From assembly GCA_040905685.1 (NCBI GenBank), contig JBBDRB010000083.1:1-64000 (forward strand): a stretch of DNA of 64,000 bases, read 5' to 3'. The position numbers were made by a program, and so were the translations under genes. The notes beneath the pieces were generated by a model that saw only the letters and a list, made by a program, of their open reading frames with translations, made no database searches and was not told where the DNA came from. This document shows, piece by piece, positions 1 to 7,086 of this stretch (within the stretch, counting starts at the first letter, position 1; the number at the start of each line of letters is the position of its first letter). The DNA is from JBBDMU01 sp040905685. Lineage in GTDB: Bacteria; Bacteroidota; Rhodothermia; Balneolales; Natronogracilivirgulaceae.

Positions 1-7
1 ACTCAAT

Positions 8-172
8 ATGGAAAAAGAAAACAAACAAAAAAGCTCATGGCCGGCTTATGCCATTATAGGTGCTTTAATGGGAGGAATACCCGGGTTGGTTTCCAATTAT
101 GCCGGAGACTTATTGTCTTCATTGATCCTGGGAACTCTTTTGGGCATCATCTTTTGGGTTGGGCTGGTGTAA
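8..172 (+). CDS. small two-segment membrane protein, unknown
   Basis: An unrecognised 54-residue protein. The ATG at 8 opens a short polar, lysine-rich head (residues 1-10). Two hydrophobic glycine-rich stretches follow (about 13-30 and 35-54), so an inner-membrane hairpin is likely. Only seven bases precede the start, so the promoter and any upstream partner lie outside the window. The last bases overlap a second small membrane frame. I can assign no family. It could be a complete small gene or a remnant of a larger one. Confidence 0.45.
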   Translation: MEKENKQKSSWPAYAIIGALMGGIPGLVSNYAGDLLSSLILGTLLGIIFWVGLV

Positions 173-341
173 TAATGGAAGAGGGCCCGTCCTGAATTCT
201 GGGTGCCTCGTCATTTTAATAGCCGCTTTCCTATTTGTACTTTACATCAGCGTAGTATCAGGTGCATGGGAATTGATCCTGCTGTTCGTCGTGGCAGCGT
301 TTTTCTTTTTCTTTGTCGCAGGAGAGCCGCCCCGCAATTGA
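159..341 (+). CDS. possible small membrane protein, TTG start
   Basis: A 60-codon frame that overlaps the end of the preceding small gene. The only early start candidates are TTG at 159 and CTG further in, which weakens the call. The product would have two strongly hydrophobic segments (about residues 17-34 and 38-54, the second with a run of phenylalanines) and a short Pro/Arg tail. The hydrophobic make-up resembles the gene before it, which suggests a tandem pair or a broken duplicate. No family recognised. It may not be translated. Confidence 0.28.
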   Translation: MGWCNNGRGPVLNSGCLVILIAAFLFVLYISVVSGAWELILLFVVAAFFFFFVAGEPPRN

Positions 342-371
342 AATCTAAAGTCCCCACAGTTTACATGGATC

Positions 372-872
372 TCAGAAGCTGACGCCAAGGTGCCTGAGCA
401 TTTGCATCATATTCAGATACGAAACTCCAAAAGTCTGACAAGCATCCGGAATTTTAATCTTAACTTTGCGATTTGGTTCGCTCACCTCTTGCGTTACAAT
501 CTGATCCCCTGATACCAAACACCATGCAATTAACCATGCATCCGCTTTGTCAAATTCAAGAAATTCGTCTATAGCTTTTTGCTTGTAATGCCCGGACTTC
601 GAAGAAGCCCAGTTAACCACCTTACGATACTCATCCAGAATGCTTTTTTCCTGGGTACTTCTAAAAAACGTATCGGGAAGATTTCCGTTAACCCATCTCG
701 TCAGTTCATCGTCGTTCTTAACGATCTCTGCTCTAACCTTGTCGATGCTGATGATTTTACCTTCATGGGCAAGTTGCCTGACTTTCTTCCAGAAACTGAG
801 CGCTATGTCTATTGGATAAGAAGCCCTGTGTGCCTGAATGAAGAAGTTTGAGTCAACGACAAACAAATTCAT
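372..872 (-). CDS. DUF4411 PIN-like nuclease, putative toxin
   Basis: A 166-residue PIN-like protein of the DUF4411 type. It opens with the PIN signature VVDSNFF (Asp7), has an acidic residue in the second motif (Glu49) and the third motif KADAWLIA (Asp111), with Asp123 close by. Together these would form the metal-binding acidic centre of an RNase. PIN proteins of this size are commonly toxins. Its ATG overlaps the stop codon of the upstream ImmA-type gene by one base (TAATG), so the two are translationally coupled. Toxin activity is inference from family and gene order. No ordinary small antitoxin sits next to it, so the ImmA/XRE partner is the candidate controller. Confidence 0.75.
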   Translation of the reverse strand: MNLFVVDSNFFIQAHRASYPIDIALSFWKKVRQLAHEGKIISIDKVRAEIVKNDDELTRWVNGNLPDTFFRSTQEKSILDEYRKVVNWASSKSGHYKQKAIDEFLEFDKADAWLIAWCLVSGDQIVTQEVSEPNRKVKIKIPDACQTFGVSYLNMMQMLRHLGVSF

Positions 873-2002
873 TATAACTGGAATTCGTTAATGGCTTTTT
901 CGTACGTCGTACCTCTCAAACCAGTTAAATCATAAGCATCCCTGTAAAGCAGCTGGTTCTCCCGTACGGCACGGTTTACAATAGTCATGAATCTGAGATT
1001 TAACCTCTTCCTCAGAGTAGCAAAGAAGTTGCCGCCATCCGTGCTCTCTTTTTGCTGGTAATGCCGCTGTACGTGTGCATGGTAAAAATCAAAGAAATCC
1101 GTGCGGCTGATTGTCCCCAGGTCGAGAGCTCTTCGTGCGATTACAATCTGACTGACTTTGAATACTTTCGCCAGGCTGTCAAAATTCTGGTACTTCGCCC
1201 ACTCCTCATAAAAGGATTTCTTCGGGACCAATAACTCGGCCGCTACCCGATCACAGAAGGTCTCTACATCATTCTCAGCTGGATGTAGATGCCTGAAATC
1301 AAAACCCGCACTTTCACCTATCCATATATGAGCGAGCTCGTGAACAATGGTAAACATTTGGGCAGACTTGCTGTCTGCTGCATTTATAAACATAAAGGGA
1401 GCGTATTCGTCGGTTAAGACAAACCCCCGGCATTCTTCCACTTCAATAGGGCGATGGGTGTTATTTCCAACCACACTATTAAAGGAAATGAATATCCCTG
1501 CTTCTTCTGCTTTCTCTCCAAGGTAGTCAAGTGCTTTTTGCCAATTCGGAAATCGGGCCGCCCAGCGGTCCGGCAACCCGAGTGTATCTTTGATGTCGGT
1601 AGTGATGTCCTTTATTGGACTGTGCACGGAAAATTTCCCGACAAACAAAAGTGGATCATATCCCTGGTCCTTTAAGTAGTCTCTCAGCCAGTCCTGCCTT
1701 TTCTGGAATGCAAAAATAGTGTCTCTTATGTTTAAGCTGATTTGACCGGAATCCCCCGGGAGGGTTCTGAAAAAGGGAATCGGTAGCTTCTCCGCTGGCG
1801 GCTCTTCCAGTAATAGATAGCCGAACGGAAGATGAACTTTCCGGGCAAAGTCCCTTAACTGAGGCAATGTGGGTTCCTTTATATCTTCTACCCAATCCCG
1901 GGCTTTGGGATATTCGATAAAAAAATCATTCGGCTCAAATCCGGCTCTGGAGATGGCCCACGATATCACAGCATTATTAACCTGCAATGTAGTTTTCATC
2001 AC
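872..2002 (-). CDS. XRE-type ImmA/IrrE metallopeptidase
   Basis: A 376-residue protein joining an N-terminal XRE-like segment (about residues 1-70, ending in the LEEPP motif often seen in XRE-ImmA fusions) to a zinc metallopeptidase domain. The zinc motif HELAH is at 221-225 and the downstream glutamate motif is around 245-258. The C-terminal ~90 residues are helical and unassigned. ImmA cleaves repressors in mobile elements and IrrE/PprI controls a DNA-damage response, so a regulatory protease is likely. It is the first gene of a two-gene unit with the PIN protein. The start could be either of two adjacent ATGs. The region upstream to the tRNA holds no other gene. Confidence 0.8.
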   Translation of the reverse strand: MMKTTLQVNNAVISWAISRAGFEPNDFFIEYPKARDWVEDIKEPTLPQLRDFARKVHLPFGYLLLEEPPAEKLPIPFFRTLPGDSGQISLNIRDTIFAFQKRQDWLRDYLKDQGYDPLLFVGKFSVHSPIKDITTDIKDTLGLPDRWAARFPNWQKALDYLGEKAEEAGIFISFNSVVGNNTHRPIEVEECRGFVLTDEYAPFMFINAADSKSAQMFTIVHELAHIWIGESAGFDFRHLHPAENDVETFCDRVAAELLVPKKSFYEEWAKYQNFDSLAKVFKVSQIVIARRALDLGTISRTDFFDFYHAHVQRHYQQKESTDGGNFFATLRKRLNLRFMTIVNRAVRENQLLYRDAYDLTGLRGTTYEKAINEFQL

Positions 2003-2149
2003 TTCAAAATAATCGTTTTTAATAAAGGCACAAGCTCATGTATGACTCAATGCTGCGCTTGCCGACATATCGTCCACACATTAGTTTAATAATGCTGGTT
2101 ATTATTTTTCCAGGTGCGCAAACCTAAAGATAGGAATTTTCTTAATCAC

Positions 2150-2203
2150 GGAGGTTCGTCTAACAGTAAAGTACCGCCCCCTACTGAACCTCCTGCGAAC
2201 CTC
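2150..2203. repeat. overlapping inverted repeats in a gene-free stretch
   Basis: The left arm GGAGGTTC (2150-2157) can pair with GAACCTCC (2186-2193). Shifted by one base, GAGGTTCG (2151-2158) can pair with CGAACCTC (2196-2203). One arm can therefore choose between two partners. The repeats lie between the ImmA-type gene and the tRNA-Asp terminator. I see no reading frame in 2003-2225. The stretch 2338-2593 beyond the tRNA is AT-rich, also without a gene, and presumably carries the promoters for the tRNA and for the barrel protein gene. Confidence 0.4.
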
Positions 2204-2225
2204 ATTTGTTAAAATGGGCATCAAC

Positions 2226-2258
2226 AAAAAAGGGTCAACCACTATACGTGATTGACCC
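2226..2258 (-). terminator. intrinsic terminator of tRNA-Asp
   Basis: Read on the minus strand, GGGTCAA and TTGACCC form a perfect 7-bp stem (plus-strand arms 2252-2258 and 2232-2238) with a 13-base loop. A run of six T follows at once (plus-strand A run 2226-2231). It begins five bases after the tRNA 3' end, so it ends that transcript and separates it from the ImmA-type gene. Confidence 0.7.
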
Positions 2259-2263
2259 CAAGG

Positions 2264-2337
2264 CGATCCGGAAGGGACTCGAACCCTCGACCTCCTGCGT
2301 GACAGGCAGGCGTTCTAACCAACTGAACTACCGGACC
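2264..2337 (-). tRNA. tRNA-Asp (GTC)
   Basis: A 74-base cloverleaf. The acceptor stem is GGTCCGG with CCGGATC (one G-U pair) and discriminator G. The D-arm contains AGTTCAGTTGGTTAGAAC. The anticodon stem CCTGC/GCAGG encloses loop CTGTCAC, giving anticodon GTC. The T-arm is GAGGGTTCGAGTCCCTT. The terminal CCA is not encoded (GCC is followed by T). A terminator follows directly. The DUF4411/ImmA pair lies on the 3' side, the usual side for elements that integrate at tRNA genes. Confidence 0.95.
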
Positions 2338-2593
2338 AGAAATTAAATATAAGCACAAAAAATGGTAGTTGTCAATCTAAAGTATGTTTTTGGGAAACCC
2401 CTTAACATCCGGCGTATTTCCCCTTGTCTGGATAATGTTCTCAGTCAAAGGCTGTGTTTATTTGGTGCAAATGTATATATATTTTGAGTATCATGGGGAG
2501 ACGGGAGCATCAGAACCATAATTAAAGGTTTCATGTTATATTTTTTGGTGCTCAGCAGGTAATAATGAAACAATTACATTGAACAGGTTCCCT

Positions 2594-3331
2594 ATGAAAG
2601 TCTTTTATCGCTCAGCGTCTTTTGCCCTGACTATAATACTCATTTTTTGTTTTAGTGACGCGATAATGGCTCAGATGTTTACCGTGCAGTCGGAACAGGC
2701 CGGGCTCCGCGCTATTCCTCAGAATACCGTGGTCCTAGGTTTTGAGCCGACCGAATTTTCTTTTCGGGGTGACGATAACACACCCATTGATCTGAGTTTC
2801 TCGGATCCGGTCTACAGGCTCCGGGCAGAATTAAGCGGATTTGAAGGCTATATCGGGATAGGATATAACCTCGGCGATGCAGATTCCCTGAATCTGTTTA
2901 ATGCAGGGGCTAAAATCGGTGCCGAATACCGGATTGTACGAAGCAGCAATTTCTTCTTTGCCATCCCGCTGTCGCTGAGTACCGATTATATCCAGATTGG
3001 ATCTCAGACGGAGGCTGACCGTTTGGGGGAGTTTCGGCAAAGCTCGGCCATGGTCGGACTGGGCGTGAGTATCGGGGTCCGGTACGCTCAGCGTTTGCGC
3101 ATAGAATCCAGGGCGTTGCCCATGTATGGTTTTTCAGTTACGTCTTTCGGGGGAACAGGTGGCACAAGGGCTTCCTTTACCAGTAAGAACAGGATCTATC
3201 TGGATCATGTTTTTGACCGGATAGGGCTGTCGGCCGGATTCGATTTCAAAACCTCCCGGTATAATCTGGATGAGGAGCGGTTCAATTATGACCTTACCGC
3301 CAATAGTTTCGTTGTTGGGGTGACATTTTAG
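2594..3331 (+). CDS. secreted outer-membrane beta-barrel-like protein, unknown
   Basis: A 245-residue exported protein. The ATG at 2594 was chosen over a TTG 15 bases upstream because it gives a clean signal peptide: a basic start, a hydrophobic core at about residues 7-19, and a probable cut near AMAQ. The rest is made of alternating polar/hydrophobic strands rich in Gly, Tyr, Phe and Ser, and it ends in Phe (VVGVTF), the usual last residue of outer-membrane barrels. No specific family recognised. It is the first of three tightly joined genes: the next ATG follows its stop with no gap. Confidence 0.65.
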   Translation: MKVFYRSASFALTIILIFCFSDAIMAQMFTVQSEQAGLRAIPQNTVVLGFEPTEFSFRGDDNTPIDLSFSDPVYRLRAELSGFEGYIGIGYNLGDADSLNLFNAGAKIGAEYRIVRSSNFFFAIPLSLSTDYIQIGSQTEADRLGEFRQSSAMVGLGVSIGVRYAQRLRIESRALPMYGFSVTSFGGTGGTRASFTSKNRIYLDHVFDRIGLSAGFDFKTSRYNLDEERFNYDLTANSFVVGVTF

Positions 3332-3628
3332 ATGAAGTCAGATACGCTTTTAGCCGAACTGGAAGAGATAACGGAAAAACTTGGTTTCCGGATACGCAGG
3401 GAAAAAGGCCGTTTTGTGGGTAATTCGTGTGTCCTTGAAGGAGATCGAATCGTCATGCTTAATCGTAATCACCCGACGGAATTCAATATTGGAATGCTTG
3501 CCCGCTTTTTAGGCGATCAGGATTTAGAGACCATGCATATTAAGCCGGCGGTCAGAAAGGAATTGGAAGCCTTTTGGATTAAAAGTAACTTTAGCCGACC
3601 TGAAGACCGGCAAAATCAGGATGATTGA
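3332..3628 (+). CDS. small conserved-looking hypothetical protein
   Basis: A 98-residue soluble, charged protein with no signal peptide or membrane segment. The N-terminal ~25 residues form a likely helix, a strand-rich middle follows (GDRIVMLNRNHPTEFNIG), and the tail is acidic and polar. It starts directly after the stop of the barrel gene, and its TGA overlaps the ATG of the MBL hydrolase gene by one base, so the three are probably translated from one message. I do not recognise the family and assign no function. Confidence 0.6.
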   Translation: MKSDTLLAELEEITEKLGFRIRREKGRFVGNSCVLEGDRIVMLNRNHPTEFNIGMLARFLGDQDLETMHIKPAVRKELEAFWIKSNFSRPEDRQNQDD

Positions 3629-4386
3629 TGCAGTTTGTTTTTCTGGGTACCGGAACTTCGATGGGTGTGCCTGTGGCCGGCGGTTTCGGTCGGGAAATAC
3701 CCACGGGTGATCCCCGTGATGAGCGTTACCGGTGCTCGGCCTGGGTCAAAACTCCCCAGGCTTCCATCCTCATAGATATCGGACCGGAATTTCGGTTACA
3801 GACCCTTCGATCCGGCCTCCGAAGAATCGACCTGTTGCTTATTACCCATGAGCATAACGACCATATAGGAGGGCTGGATGATCTTCGGCCCTTTAACTTT
3901 GCCCAGCAGGGGAGCATACCCGTATGGACGACCCGGGCTTGTAACGACGCCCTGCGACACCGCTTCTTTTATATGTTTGGTCCCCGCCAGACGCCGGGCT
4001 CGGTCGATATTGATATTGAGATCCCCGCCGGACCCAAAACGTTTAAGGATTGCATTATTTCGCCGCTTCCTGTGAAACACGGTCGTATGGATGTAATGGG
4101 TTTCCGGATCAACGACCTTTCCTATGTAACGGATGTGAACCATATTCCGGATAAAACGGCAGAACTTATTAAGGGTTCTAAAGTATTGGTGCTTAGCGGA
4201 CTGAGATGGGAACCCGACCACCCGACGCATTTTACCATTCCCCAGGCTATAGAAGTGGCCAATAAACTGGATGTGGAAAGGACCTACCTAATTCATATGG
4301 CCTCCAGTGTGATCCACGAGGAAACCAGCAAACGCCTGCCGGATAATGTAATGCTGGCTCATGATCAGTTGACCGTGGAGATATAA
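3628..4386 (+). CDS. MBL-fold metallo-hydrolase (PhnP-like)
   Basis: A 252-residue metallo-beta-lactamase-fold hydrolase. It begins with the strand-turn FLGTGTSMGVP typical of the PhnP-like branch of phosphodiesterase-type enzymes. It carries the metal motif THEHNDHIGG (around residues 73-82), a later metal-binding His (PVKHG), an Asp (VTDVNH) and a final His (LIHMA). PhnP hydrolyses cyclic ribose phosphates, but here there are no phn genes nearby, so the substrate is open. The ATG at 3628 overlaps the previous stop; a TTG just upstream is less likely. The following gene is convergent, 11 bases away. Confidence 0.85.
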   Translation: MQFVFLGTGTSMGVPVAGGFGREIPTGDPRDERYRCSAWVKTPQASILIDIGPEFRLQTLRSGLRRIDLLLITHEHNDHIGGLDDLRPFNFAQQGSIPVWTTRACNDALRHRFFYMFGPRQTPGSVDIDIEIPAGPKTFKDCIISPLPVKHGRMDVMGFRINDLSYVTDVNHIPDKTAELIKGSKVLVLSGLRWEPDHPTHFTIPQAIEVANKLDVERTYLIHMASSVIHEETSKRLPDNVMLAHDQLTVEI

Positions 4387-4397
4387 CAGCCGGCCGG

Positions 4398-5159
4398 TTA
4401 CCCTTTTCTCCCTTTTCGGATGAAGGCTGCAACCTTTTCGTGATGACCGTCCCGGCCCCAGAAACGGCCGAATTGTTCCAGCTCGTGATCAAATGATTCC
4501 CTCCGGCTGGCCTCCAGGGCGAACCTTGCTCCGGTTTTTAGCCCGGAGATCAAGTCGGGATCCATTCCACAAAATTGCCCGGCCCATGCCCAGGTGTTGT
4601 CAACCAGATCCGGAGCAACCGAAAGGCGATTGATCAGCCCGGCGTTATATGCTGCATCGGCCGGAATCACGGCCGATCTGCCGAGCCAATCCAATGCTTG
4701 TGAACGGCCCACCCGTTCCACCAGGCGAGTGAGCCCGCCCCAGCCGGGGGGCAGGGCGAACCTGCCCTGGGTAAAGCCAAACCTGGCCGTTTTACGGGCT
4801 ATGCTGAAATCAAATGCCAGCAGCATTTCACAGCCTCCACCATAGGCATCGCCGTTTATGCAGGCCATGGACCAGAAACGGCCGGATTCAATGCGGTGCA
4901 GAATATTCGTCATCCGCGTGGCCATCTCCCGGCCTTCCCGGCCCGATTGCAGCCCGGCAAAGTCCTTCAGGTCACCTCCGGAAATGAAGTATTCATCCCC
5001 GGCGCCGCTTAGGATGAACACCCTTATGGCAGTATTTTCCTCAATTTCAGACAGAACCAATTCCAGTTCTTCCATAACTTCGAAATTGATCGCATTTTTG
5101 GAATCCGGCCGGTTGACCTCGGCCCGGATGATATGATCTTTTCTGGTAATGTTAACCAT
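4398..5159 (-). CDS. enoyl-CoA hydratase/isomerase family protein
   Basis: A 253-residue crotonase-fold protein acting on acyl-CoA thioesters. The oxyanion-hole region FISGGDLKDF (about 58-67) and the GGGCEM motif (107-112) are present. The first catalytic glutamate is kept (Glu111). The second, in the pattern FGxPE...PGxGG, reads FGFTQ...PGWGG, so Gln131 takes its place in an ungapped alignment with rat mitochondrial hydratase. A plain hydratase reaction is therefore doubtful; an isomerase, decarboxylase or thioesterase role is possible. It follows cutA by 10 bases on the same strand. The true beta-oxidation genes lie elsewhere, at 21.7-25.1 kb. Confidence 0.85.
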   Translation of the reverse strand: MVNITRKDHIIRAEVNRPDSKNAINFEVMEELELVLSEIEENTAIRVFILSGAGDEYFISGGDLKDFAGLQSGREGREMATRMTNILHRIESGRFWSMACINGDAYGGGCEMLLAFDFSIARKTARFGFTQGRFALPPGWGGLTRLVERVGRSQALDWLGRSAVIPADAAYNAGLINRLSVAPDLVDNTWAWAGQFCGMDPDLISGLKTGARFALEASRRESFDHELEQFGRFWGRDGHHEKVAAFIRKGRKG

Positions 5160-5169
5160 GGCTGAAGGT

Positions 5170-5484
5170 TCACATGGTAGAGTCGGTGATCCACTTCAGG
5201 TAACCCTCATTTCCGGCCTCAACAGGTATGGCTGCCACGCAGGGGCAATCGTAACTGTGCAGCTCTTTTACCCGTTCGGTGAGCCTTTCGATGCGGGTCA
5301 CCGTGGTCTTGGCGATTAAAACACATTCCTGATCCCTGCACAGTTCCCCTTCCCACCAATACATCGACGTCATCGGAAACAGGACATTGATACAGGCTGC
5401 CAGCTTTTCCTCAACCAGGCTTTTTCCAATCCTCTCCGCCTCTTCGGTGCCGCTTGTCGTTATATAAACAAAGTACGTTTTCAT
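5170..5484 (-). CDS. cutA: CutA1 divalent-ion tolerance protein
   Basis: A 104-residue CutA1 protein of normal family length. It has the N-terminal strand YFVYITTSGTEEAERIGKSL, the conserved ACINVLFPMTSMYWWEG region, and the C-terminal block LHSYDCPCVAAIPV followed by YLKWI. CutA1 forms very stable trimers linked to copper tolerance, but its exact biochemical job is not settled. The gene is followed by the crotonase gene on the same strand, which says little about role. Confidence 0.93.
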   Translation of the reverse strand: MKTYFVYITTSGTEEAERIGKSLVEEKLAACINVLFPMTSMYWWEGELCRDQECVLIAKTTVTRIERLTERVKELHSYDCPCVAAIPVEAGNEGYLKWITDSTM

Positions 5485-5652
5485 GATCTAATTTAGATTC
5501 AGTTTGTTCTCAGGCAATTTTACAGGGTTTTTATAAGTTAACGTATCTGACCTGTTCAAATCAGGACAAAATTTCGGAGCTCTGCCATGTACAAGCTTGG
5601 TTTGAAAATAGCTTATTTTTGTGGTATTTTGCCATGCTTATTTAAATCCTAA

Positions 5653-5738
5653 GCGAGAGTGGTGAAATGGTAGACACGCTAGATTTAGGATCTAGTGCCG
5701 TAACTGGCTTGGGGGTTCGAGTCCCCCCTCTCGTACCA
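5653..5738 (+). tRNA. tRNA-Leu (TAG)
   Basis: An 86-base class II tRNA. The acceptor stem is GCGAGAG with CTCTCGT (terminal G-U pair), discriminator A, and an encoded CCA at 5736-5738. The anticodon stem CTAGA/TCTAG encloses loop TTTAGGA, so the anticodon is TAG (Leu, CUN). A variable arm (GCCGTAACTGGC) and a T-arm GGGGGTTCGAGTCCCCC follow. Outside the tRNA, the stretch 5485-5792 holds no gene; it presumably carries promoters for cutA, the tRNA and trigger factor. CCA is encoded here but not in the tRNA-Asp at 2264. Confidence 0.97.
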
Positions 5739-5792
5739 AGCGTTTAAACGGACTTCTGATTAATTATAATCCATCATAAAATTTATTACTAA

Positions 5793-7067
5793 GTGAATAT
5801 TACTGTAGAAGATATTTCAGCGGTAGACAAAGAAATTATTGTAACAGCCGATCGCAAGGATTTAGCTCCAAAGTTCGATAAGGCCATAAAGGGTTACCGG
5901 AAAAAAATGAACATACCCGGTTTTCGTCCCGGACAGGTACCGGTGGGGCTGGTTAAAAAACGTTTCGGAAAGGAAATTGAAGCCGAAGAGATCAACAACT
6001 ACATACAGGAAATCTACACTCAGGAGATCGTTCCGAAACACAAGCCTGTAGGCGAACCTCAACTGGATGATTTTAAATGGGAAAATGATGAACTGGAAGT
6101 TAAGTTCAAGATCGGGACCAAACCTGAATTCGAGCTGACCCGTCTTGAAGAAGTAACCGTCGACAGGATGGTTCATGATGTAACCGAAGAAGAAGTTGAT
6201 AAAGAGGTGGAAAATGCTTTGGAACGTGCTGCAAAATGGGTTGAAACGGAGGATGCGGTTCAGGAAAACTCCCGGGTTACCGTCGACGCCATGGCCGTGG
6301 ATTCCAAAGGTAACCCCGTAGAAGGTGATGTGGACACCGACAAGGACCTTGATCTGAACGATGAACAAAATAAACCGTTCAAAGATGCCCTGAAGGGTAA
6401 AAAAATCGGCGAAATTGTACCGGTTGAACTAGGCGAAGGCGGTGATAAGGAAACCTATCACCTTACGGTAAAAAAAATCCACCGGCAGGAGATACCGGAA
6501 CTGACCGATGAGTTCGTTAAGGAAGCAACCAATGGTGAACTTGATTCGGTAGAAAATTTCCGGAGTCAGATTAAGAGCCAGATCCAGAACTATTTTGATG
6601 AATCGGCCGATGGAATGGCCAAGCAACAATTAATGGAAAAGCTGATTGAAATGCACGAAATGGAAGTTCCCGAAGTCAGTGTCAAAGCTGTGCAGGATTT
6701 TTATGTAAAACGGTTCAGGGAAGAGCAGGGGGAGAACATGCCCCCCGATTTTAACGAAGAAGAATACCGTGAAAACATGAAGGACAAAGCCAAAGAGGAA
6801 GCAAAATGGGCTTTTATTCTTCCAAAACTTGAAGAAAAATATCCGGATATCGAAATTACTGCTGAAGACATTGATGCGGAACTTGGCAAACAAGCTGCGC
6901 GTTACGGTTTAACAACTGAGATGATTAAGAATTTTTATGCTCAATCCGGTGAACAAATGGAAAATCTGAGACAATCCATCCGAACCGAAAAGCTTTTTAA
7001 CAAGCTGTTTGAGGTAATTAATACCAGGGAGTTGGAAAAAGAAGCGTATAATAAAAAACATTCATAA
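5793..7067 (+). CDS. tig: trigger factor chaperone
   Basis: A 424-residue ribosome-associated chaperone. The ribosome-docking loop GFRPGQVP falls at 43-50, the position it has in E. coli. The N-terminal domain (1-~115) and the long charged helical C-terminal domain (~240-415) are clear. The middle segment lacks most of the usual FKBP-type prolyl-isomerase signature, so isomerase activity may be weak or absent. The start is GTG at 5793; the first in-frame ATG lies past residue 35 inside conserved sequence. It leads tig-clpP-clpX, the classic protein quality-control order, with gaps of 19 and 8 bases. Confidence 0.95.
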   Translation: MNITVEDISAVDKEIIVTADRKDLAPKFDKAIKGYRKKMNIPGFRPGQVPVGLVKKRFGKEIEAEEINNYIQEIYTQEIVPKHKPVGEPQLDDFKWENDELEVKFKIGTKPEFELTRLEEVTVDRMVHDVTEEEVDKEVENALERAAKWVETEDAVQENSRVTVDAMAVDSKGNPVEGDVDTDKDLDLNDEQNKPFKDALKGKKIGEIVPVELGEGGDKETYHLTVKKIHRQEIPELTDEFVKEATNGELDSVENFRSQIKSQIQNYFDESADGMAKQQLMEKLIEMHEMEVPEVSVKAVQDFYVKRFREEQGENMPPDFNEEEYRENMKDKAKEEAKWAFILPKLEEKYPDIEITAEDIDAELGKQAARYGLTTEMIKNFYAQSGEQMENLRQSIRTEKLFNKLFEVINTRELEKEAYNKKHS

Positions 7068-7086
7068 TTTACGGTCAGGAAATTCA

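Noticed and set aside
4385..4397. GCCGGCCGG palindrome between the MBL and crotonase genes, considered as a bidirectional terminator
   Set aside because: The stem is too short and has no loop or T run on either side.
5614..5621. TATTTTTG upstream of tRNA-Leu, matching the Bacteroidota -7 element TAnnTTTG
   Set aside because: No TTG element at the proper distance upstream, and this AT-rich stretch has several near matches.
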